Assembly: GCF_000235605.1 (NCBI RefSeq) | Contig: NC_016584.1 | Coordinates: 1,476,001 to 1,540,000 of the forward strand | Direction of reading: 5' to 3' | DNA: 64,000 nt | Origin: Desulfosporosinus orientis DSM 765 | GTDB lineage: Bacteria > Bacillota > Desulfitobacteriia > Desulfitobacteriales > Desulfitobacteriaceae | In this document: positions 59,422 to 64,000 of the stretch, in pieces | Position numbering within the stretch: position 1 is the stretch's first letter | Layout: each line of letters begins with the position of its first letter | Notes under the pieces: generated by a model | Told to the model about the DNA's origin: nothing | The model's database searches: none | The model's input: only the letters and a program-made list of their open reading frames with translations | Made by a program: the position numbers and the translations under genes

Positions 59422-60030
59422 CTATTTTGGGGGCCATAATACTATTTTCTGAGCAATTATTTTCATCGTGTTGCGAGCTTGCCTGCAGCTTTCATAAATT
59501 TCATTGGAGAGTTTTTCATCCCCATAAATACGCCACCCTTGAGTCCGAATATAAGGAAGAGGTAAGAGTCCCATAAACCCTAAGACATCTTTTAAGGGAT
59601 AGCCTAAGAAAACTCCTATCTCGTCAGGAAATTCAAGAGATATTATTTTTTGCTGGAGAAAACAGAGATAGTTGTCTAAAGAGTATGTCTCAGGGTAGCT
59701 TAAAGCCTTTAGAAAGGCTAAAATTGGGTCTTGACGTAATACAGAATCTAAAAGGTGCCTATGATAAAACATCACTTGCAGACGCCCGTTTAGCTTGCGG
59801 ATTACTCTAATTTGCAGAGCATTATGTTGAAATAATAGTTTTTTAAAAGTCTCCCATTCTTCTGGATTCTCAAAGAACACATTCAAAAGTACCGAAGGCT
59901 TTTTCCCTAAGACCAGAGGGGCAAGGCTTTCAATAAGAAACAGTTTCTTGTCCTGAGAGGCTGCATTCATTGCCCAAGCCACTAGTTCTTCTAAATGTTC
60001 AATGTCGTTAAGATACAACTGTTCCGGCAC
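59422..60030 (-). CDS. DUF3793 family protein
   Basis: A 202-residue cytoplasmic protein matching the DUF3793 pattern: FPDEIGVFLGYPLKDVLGFM (about 134-153) followed by a Gly-Trp-x-x-Tyr-Gly-Asp segment (GWRIYGDEKL) and a final helix with CRQARNTM. The family is frequent in clostridia, often near iron or flavodoxin genes, but has no known function. Here it lies between the two reverse rubrerythrins, with a flavodoxin-type gene nearby, so a role in redox or metal stress is a reasonable guess only. Confidence 0.82.
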   Translation of the reverse strand: MPEQLYLNDIEHLEELVAWAMNAASQDKKLFLIESLAPLVLGKKPSVLLNVFFENPEEWETFKKLLFQHNALQIRVIRKLNGRLQVMFYHRHLLDSVLRQDPILAFLKALSYPETYSLDNYLCFLQQKIISLEFPDEIGVFLGYPLKDVLGFMGLLPLPYIRTQGWRIYGDEKLSNEIYESCRQARNTMKIIAQKIVLWPPK

Positions 60031-60215
60031 CTTGATCCCCTCGATTGCTTTGCTAGTTATATCCTATATCATCTGCTAAGGAACCTTATTTATTCCTGTT
60101 ATTATTGATGAGTTAGAAGGCTTTTCAAAGTTATGGCGTTATTGGCAATTCAGTTTAGACGCTTTATAGGAGTATATTCGTTGATATTCTCAGAAAGAGA
60201 GGATTAAGAATAAAG

Positions 60216-60268
60216 AAACAGGGTGACTGATGATTGTCTCTTTGAAACAATCATCAGTCACCCTGTTT
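60216..60268 (-). terminator. Terminator of revRbr copy 2
   Basis: aaacagggtgactgatgatt(gt) and its exact complement form a perfect 22-bp stem with a 9-base loop. T-rich tracts follow on both strands. The rest of the gap 60031-60347 shows no gene. Confidence 0.85.
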
Positions 60269-60347
60269 TTCGGATAGCTGTCTGTGTCAGAGGCTTCTTG
60301 AGTTAATTTACACCTGCAAGAGAGTAGCTTCAAGCACCGGCAGGTTT

Positions 60348-60890
60348 TTAGAAATATCTCTCGAGTAATCCTTTGAAAGCTTTGCCGTGGCGGGCTTCAT
60401 CTTTACACATTTCATGAACTGTATCGTGAATGGCGTCTAAGTTAAGCTTTTTAGCTAAGGTAGCCAGGTCTTTCTTGCCTTGAGTTGCACCATATTCGGC
60501 GTCCACTCTGAGCTGGAGGTTCTTTTTGGTATCAGCTTCCACAACCTCACCTAAGAGCTCGGCAAATTTAGCAGCATGCTCGGCTTCTTCCCAGGCGATA
60601 CGCTTATAAGCTTCGGCAACCTCAGGATAACCTTCACGGTCAGCCTGGCGGCTCATAGCCAGGTACATACCCACTTCAGTGCACTCACCAGTGAAGTTAG
60701 CTCTTAAACCTTCGATAACTTCAGGGTCAACCCCTTGAGCGATGCCGACTTTATGCTCATCAGCCCATTGCAATACCCCTTCGGCTTTCTCGGTGAATTT
60801 TTCCTTGGCGGCTTTACATTGAGGGCATTGATCGGGAGCTTCATTTCCTTCGAAGATGTAACCACAGACACTGCAAACAAATTTTTTCAT
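60348..60890 (-). CDS. Reverse rubrerythrin, copy 2
   Basis: 180 residues, identical to copy 1 except at residues 33 and 36. It has the same N-terminal rubredoxin and C-terminal diiron domain. Nucleotide identity extends through the promoter to about 60996 and ends just after the stop at about 60345. The whole transcription unit of about 650 bp was therefore duplicated, or the copies have been kept alike by gene conversion. Silent differences scattered along the gene show the event is not brand new. Confidence 0.94.
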   Translation of the reverse strand: MKKFVCSVCGYIFEGNEAPDQCPQCKAAKEKFTEKAEGVLQWADEHKVGIAQGVDPEVIEGLRANFTGECTEVGMYLAMSRQADREGYPEVAEAYKRIAWEEAEHAAKFAELLGEVVEADTKKNLQLRVDAEYGATQGKKDLATLAKKLNLDAIHDTVHEMCKDEARHGKAFKGLLERYF

Positions 60891-60967
60891 AATCTAATCC
60901 TCTCCTCTTAAACAATTATTTATGGTAGGTAGTGTTTGTTAAAAGCGTTGCGCTGTTTACATTTATT

Positions 60968-60995
60968 ATTATATTAAAATTGTTATAAATGTCAA
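60968..60995 (-). promoter_or_regulatory. Promoter with PerR-like box, revRbr copy 2
   Basis: Same layout as copy 1: TTGACA (60990-60995) and TATAAT (60968-60973). The spacer box ttataacaattttaa (60974-60988) has two mismatches from the PerR consensus, one more than copy 1, so response may differ slightly. Confidence 0.7.
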
Positions 60996-61049
60996 GAGGT
61001 TTTTAAAACTTTTTTACATTAATTAATTTTAAATTACTTTTTTAGATCC

Positions 61050-61260
61050 CCATGCCTCTGCTGTCGCAGCGGGGAAAGCGAAGCCATGGTTCACCTCAGG
61101 TACTATCCAGAGGTTTGGCGCGAAAGTGTCCGGTGGACATTTTCGCTCGAAGCGTCTATCACCAAAGAATAACTTATCCGCTGAAGATAGCTCCTGCAGC
61201 CGCGAGTGGGTTAGCCTCGGAATGCTGAGCGAGTGGATGTTATGATTATTCCGAGCAAAA
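61050..61260. repeat. Intergenic repeat mosaic C with strong hairpin
   Basis: gcgaaagtgtcc (61120-61131) and ggacattttcgc (61135-61146) form a 12-bp stem (one G-U) with a 3-base loop. 61204-61227 shares gcctcggaatgctg and flanks with 45301-45323. GC content is higher than the neighbouring AT-rich sequence. No reading frame of interest is present. Confidence 0.6.
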
Positions 61261-61377
61261 ATGTATGATACTAAACTCGGGCAGCTTTAAACTCCTTTGT
61301 ATGAATGCCATAATCATGTAAAATGAACATAAGTTTTAATATGATTTAAGAAAAAACTGAAAAGGAGAGCTATCATT

Positions 61378-62151
61378 GTGGAATCTGTTTTAATTAAGAC
61401 TCATGGATTAACGAAACGGTATGGGTCAGTATCTGTGGTCAAGGGACTTGATTTAGAAGTTAAGAGCGGGGAAATATTCGGTTTCTTAGGGCCCAATGGC
61501 GCAGGCAAAACAACGACCATTAAAATGTTAACAGGTCTGCTGGACCCTAGTGAAGGAGAGGCTTTAATCTGTAATTATGATATTAGCAAACAGCCTACTC
61601 AAGCTAAATCCCTGATGGCCTATGTACCTGATCAACCTAAATTATATGGCAAGCTTTCGGCACGAGAATTCTTGTACCTTATTTCTGCCCTTTACAGAGT
61701 ACCAAAGGATGTCATGAAAGAAAGGGCGGAGCAGCTGCTGAGTTTATTCGGACTTCAAGAACGAGCGGATGAGCTGCTGGAAGGCTATTCCCATGGCATG
61801 CGCCAGAAAGTGGTATTAGCTTCAGCGCTTATCCACCAGCCCAAAGTAATTCTTCTCGATGAGCCTACCGTGGGTCTTGATCCGGCTAGTGCCCGGCTGC
61901 TTAAGGATGTTCTGCAGGAAATGGCTCAACAAGGCGCGGCGGTATTTGTATCCACACATATTTTAGAGATTGCCGAAAGAATGTGCCATCGTGTAGGCAT
62001 TCTTAAAGATGGCTCTCTCATTGCTCAGGGCAGCCCTGAAGAGCTGCGGCGGAAGGTAGGGCATGAAGGAGAAAGTTTGGAAGATATCTTCTTAGAGCTT
62101 ACAGGCGGTCATGAAAATGCTGAACTAATTAAAAGCCTGGAGGAGGGATAA
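61378..62151 (+). CDS. ABC transporter ATPase
   Basis: A 257-residue ATPase with full motifs: Walker A GPNGAGKTT (about 39-47), Q-loop in YVPDQPKLYG, signature YSHGMRQKV (SHGM in place of SGGM, about 138), Walker B VILLDEPTVGLDP and switch His in VSTHILEIAE. It belongs to the ABC-2 exporter group. The start is GTG 61378 after aaaggagagc. It is followed at 4 bases by the permease gene cut by the window end. Confidence 0.92.
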   Translation: MESVLIKTHGLTKRYGSVSVVKGLDLEVKSGEIFGFLGPNGAGKTTTIKMLTGLLDPSEGEALICNYDISKQPTQAKSLMAYVPDQPKLYGKLSAREFLYLISALYRVPKDVMKERAEQLLSLFGLQERADELLEGYSHGMRQKVVLASALIHQPKVILLDEPTVGLDPASARLLKDVLQEMAQQGAAVFVSTHILEIAERMCHRVGILKDGSLIAQGSPEELRRKVGHEGESLEDIFLELTGGHENAELIKSLEEG

Positions 62152-62155
62152 ACCT

Positions 62156-64000
62156 ATGAAAATCTTATTGCCTCCGCCATTGTCCAGTCCTCCGCCGGAA
62201 CATTCATTTCATCAGGATTTTATGCTGCTGCTTAGAAATCAACTGCGAGTGAGCTGGAATAAGCTGCGTCACAGGCCAGTGGGAGCCCTCATCGGTATGG
62301 TGGGGCTTTTAATAGGCTTGATTGCCATTGTTGTTTCCCTGGGGATCTTTGCATACGGGTCTTTAAAAGCCCTGTCTCCCAATACAGTCCAGGGTTTTCT
62401 ATCTATGTTATTTATGGTGGGATTAGGGGGACAGATCTTTTTTGGTATTACAGCAGCATTTGCGGCCCTTTATATGTCCGAGGATCTGGAGCTTTTGTTC
62501 ATGGCCCCGGTCTCTACTAAAGCAGTGTTTGCCGTAAAATCTTTAGTGGTTATTGGAAGCAATTTTTTTACGGCTGTCTTGTTTGCTTTCTTACCCGGAA
62601 TATTTTACGGGTTGCTTTTTAAAGCGGAAGTCTCATTCTATATTCTGGTTTTGTTGGTCGGTCTTGGTTTATGGGCCATTGGGACTGCCATCGCTGAACT
62701 CATCAATCTGTTGGTGATGCGCATTATTCCGCCCCATCGCAGTAAGGAAGCTATCGGTTTTATAGGTGGCTTGGCAGGAATAATCATTGCCATCGGTTTT
62801 CAGCTTCCGAATATGCTAATCAACAGCGGAAACCGGTTTGATATCGGCTCTTGGCTGGGACGCCAGGAACAGATGCTTAGTGTCATGAAATTTTTCCCCT
62901 GGGGATGGGGTTCGTCAGCACTGGTTGCGGGGATTTCCCAAAATTTCTTAGCAGGGCTGGGCTGGAGTCAGTTATTACTTTTGGTTGGGGTACTACTTTT
63001 TTTAATAGCCTTTAATCTTGTCGAGAGAGGATTCCGCAGAGGCTTCATTTCCCTTAGCCAAGGGGAAAGGGGAAAACGCCGCAAGGCTAAGGTCGAAGGG
63101 AACGAGACAAAGCAGCAGAAGGACCCTTCCCTGGCTGTCCTTAAGCAAGAGGTTGTACCCCAGGCCTCTCCATGGTTAGGAATGTGGGCCGTAGCCAAAA
63201 AAGATTTGCTCTCAATGAAGCGGGACACCCGGGAGTGGTTTGGCTACTTAGTTCCTCTGATTATTATGCTTTTCTTTGTTGCACAATTTTTATTTTCATC
63301 CGTCAGAACGTCCCGTAGTTCCTTAATAACCGTGTTGATCATGTATACCATTATGTTCAGCGGCAATATGGCTTTGCAATCCTTTGGCCGTGAAGGAGAA
63401 TCCGACTGGCTCTTAAACAGTGTGCCTCTGGCAGGATGGCCGGTGGTATGGGGTAAGTTATTAGCGGCAATTTTACCTACCTTGTTATTAATGGAAGCTT
63501 TGTTAGTCGGGACCGCCCTGGCTATAGGGGTTTCTAAGACTCTCATTGTTGCTTTGGCCATTGGAGCAGTGTTTCTCTCTTTAGGCTCAAGTTCTATCGG
63601 GCTTTTTTATTCCATTAATAACTGCCGTTATAATCCGGATACACCTCAGCAGAGGATAGCACCAGGTGCCTCCTTGTTTATGTACCTGATTAACTTATTT
63701 TTCATACTTTTTTTGGCTCTGGGTTTAACCTATCTGTTTTTGCCGGATGAGCTGGTTGCAGCTCTTAGGGAATTTCCGGCGGTTACCTACGAAGGAGGCT
63801 TGCTCTCGGGGCTGTTTTATGGAATCTATCTTTTGAGCAGGCCACTCTTATGGTCAAACACCTGGCGGATTTTTCTGGGGGTTATTGTAACGGGCGGAGT
63901 ATGGGCGGTTATGTTTTTTGGATTTATGGCGGCTACCGTTCGACAGAGCCGGAAAGGATTTCGTGTTGAAATTATTGCAGGCAAAAAGAAAAGTAAGTTA
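62156..64000 (+). CDS. Large ABC-2 type permease, partial at 3' end
   Basis: The frame is open from ATG 62156 to the window end, 615 codons, so the C-terminus lies outside. A proline-rich N-terminus (LLPPPLSSPPPEHS) precedes several hydrophobic segments and the motif DLELLFMAPVSTKAVFAVKS (about 111-130). This resembles the large putative ABC exporter permeases of the PF16949 type, in which one polypeptide carries both halves. A basic cytoplasmic loop lies at about 300-340. The second half repeats the pattern with WLLNSVPLAGWPVVWGK. It works with the upstream ATPase; the substrate is unknown. Confidence 0.85.
   Translation, partial: MKILLPPPLSSPPPEHSFHQDFMLLLRNQLRVSWNKLRHRPVGALIGMVGLLIGLIAIVVSLGIFAYGSLKALSPNTVQGFLSMLFMVGLGGQIFFGITAAFAALYMSEDLELLFMAPVSTKAVFAVKSLVVIGSNFFTAVLFAFLPGIFYGLLFKAEVSFYILVLLVGLGLWAIGTAIAELINLLVMRIIPPHRSKEAIGFIGGLAGIIIAIGFQLPNMLINSGNRFDIGSWLGRQEQMLSVMKFFPWGWGSSALVAGISQNFLAGLGWSQLLLLVGVLLFLIAFNLVERGFRRGFISLSQGERGKRRKAKVEGNETKQQKDPSLAVLKQEVVPQASPWLGMWAVAKKDLLSMKRDTREWFGYLVPLIIMLFFVAQFLFSSVRTSRSSLITVLIMYTIMFSGNMALQSFGREGESDWLLNSVPLAGWPVVWGKLLAAILPTLLLMEALLVGTALAIGVSKTLIVALAIGAVFLSLGSSSIGLFYSINNCRYNPDTPQQRIAPGASLFMYLINLFFILFLALGLTYLFLPDELVAALREFPAVTYEGGLLSGLFYGIYLLSRPLLWSNTWRIFLGVIVTGGVWAVMFFGFMAATVRQSRKGFRVEIIAGKKKSKL

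Overview
The window looks like chromosome of an anaerobic, endospore-forming, low-GC Firmicute of the Desulfosporosinus/Desulfitobacterium (Peptococcaceae) type. This is inferred from gene content, not from a marker gene. It carries a gerA-type germinant-receptor operon and a Spo0E-like protein. It also has several rubrerythrins, a corrinoid methyltransferase cluster, cobalamin assembly genes under a B12 riboswitch, FeoAB, and T-box control of a trp operon. No rRNA, tRNA, CRISPR array, intact insertion sequence or prophage was seen.

Layout. 1-760: 3' end of a repeat-containing protein. 1.4-6.2 kb: TetR regulator plus HlyD/ABC/two-permease exporter (YbhGFSR-like) with a strikingly degenerate ATPase. 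6.4-13.8 kb: soluble MCP-like protein, pyruvate carboxylase, NhaC-type antiporter, and rubrerythrin preceded by a decayed ferritin-like gene. 13.9-17.5 kb: small orphan gene, then MFS transporter, corrinoid protein and UroD-type methyltransferase behind a palindromic operator. 17.8-24.4 kb: cell-wall-binding/VanW protein, B3/B4 protein, Spo0E-like protein, CDF transporter, SGNH hydrolase, TVP38 protein, HD protein and PF06541 protein. 24.6-28.8 kb: gerAA-AC-AB operon with a candidate D subunit. 29.0-31.8 kb: cobT-cobU-cobS behind a cobalamin riboswitch and terminator. 31.9-33.5 kb: chromosomal ParM-like actin and a ParR-like partner. 33.6-36.5 kb: tandem CNNM/CorC paralogues that both seem to use a non-canonical start codon. 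36.5-42.2 kb: asparagine synthetase, a DUF3006 remnant, a DtxR-family repressor and feoA-feoB-Cys-rich protein. 42.4-45.9 kb: CPA1 antiporter, NapH-like ferredoxin membrane protein and ferritin. 46.1-50.9 kb: ABC-2 transporter and an OatA-like acyltransferase. 51.0-57.8 kb: ilvE and trpEGDCF behind two tandem tryptophan T-boxes, with no trpBA. 57.9-61.0 kb: two near-identical reverse rubrerythrins with duplicated PerR-like promoters flanking a flavodoxin, a zinc-ribbon protein and a DUF3793 protein. 61.4-64.0 kb: ABC ATPase and a permease cut by the window end.

Themes. Iron and oxidative-stress functions recur: rubrerythrin, two reverse rubrerythrins, ferritin, Feo, DtxR regulator, and Fur-like and PerR-like boxes. 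Cobalamin assembly fits the corrinoid methyltransfer cluster. The most unusual signals are a four-copy operator-like array with exact 27-bp spacing between feoA and feoB, the shared non-canonical start of the CNNM pair, the exporter ATPase lacking standard catalytic motifs, and the tandem T-box trp operon that stops after trpF.
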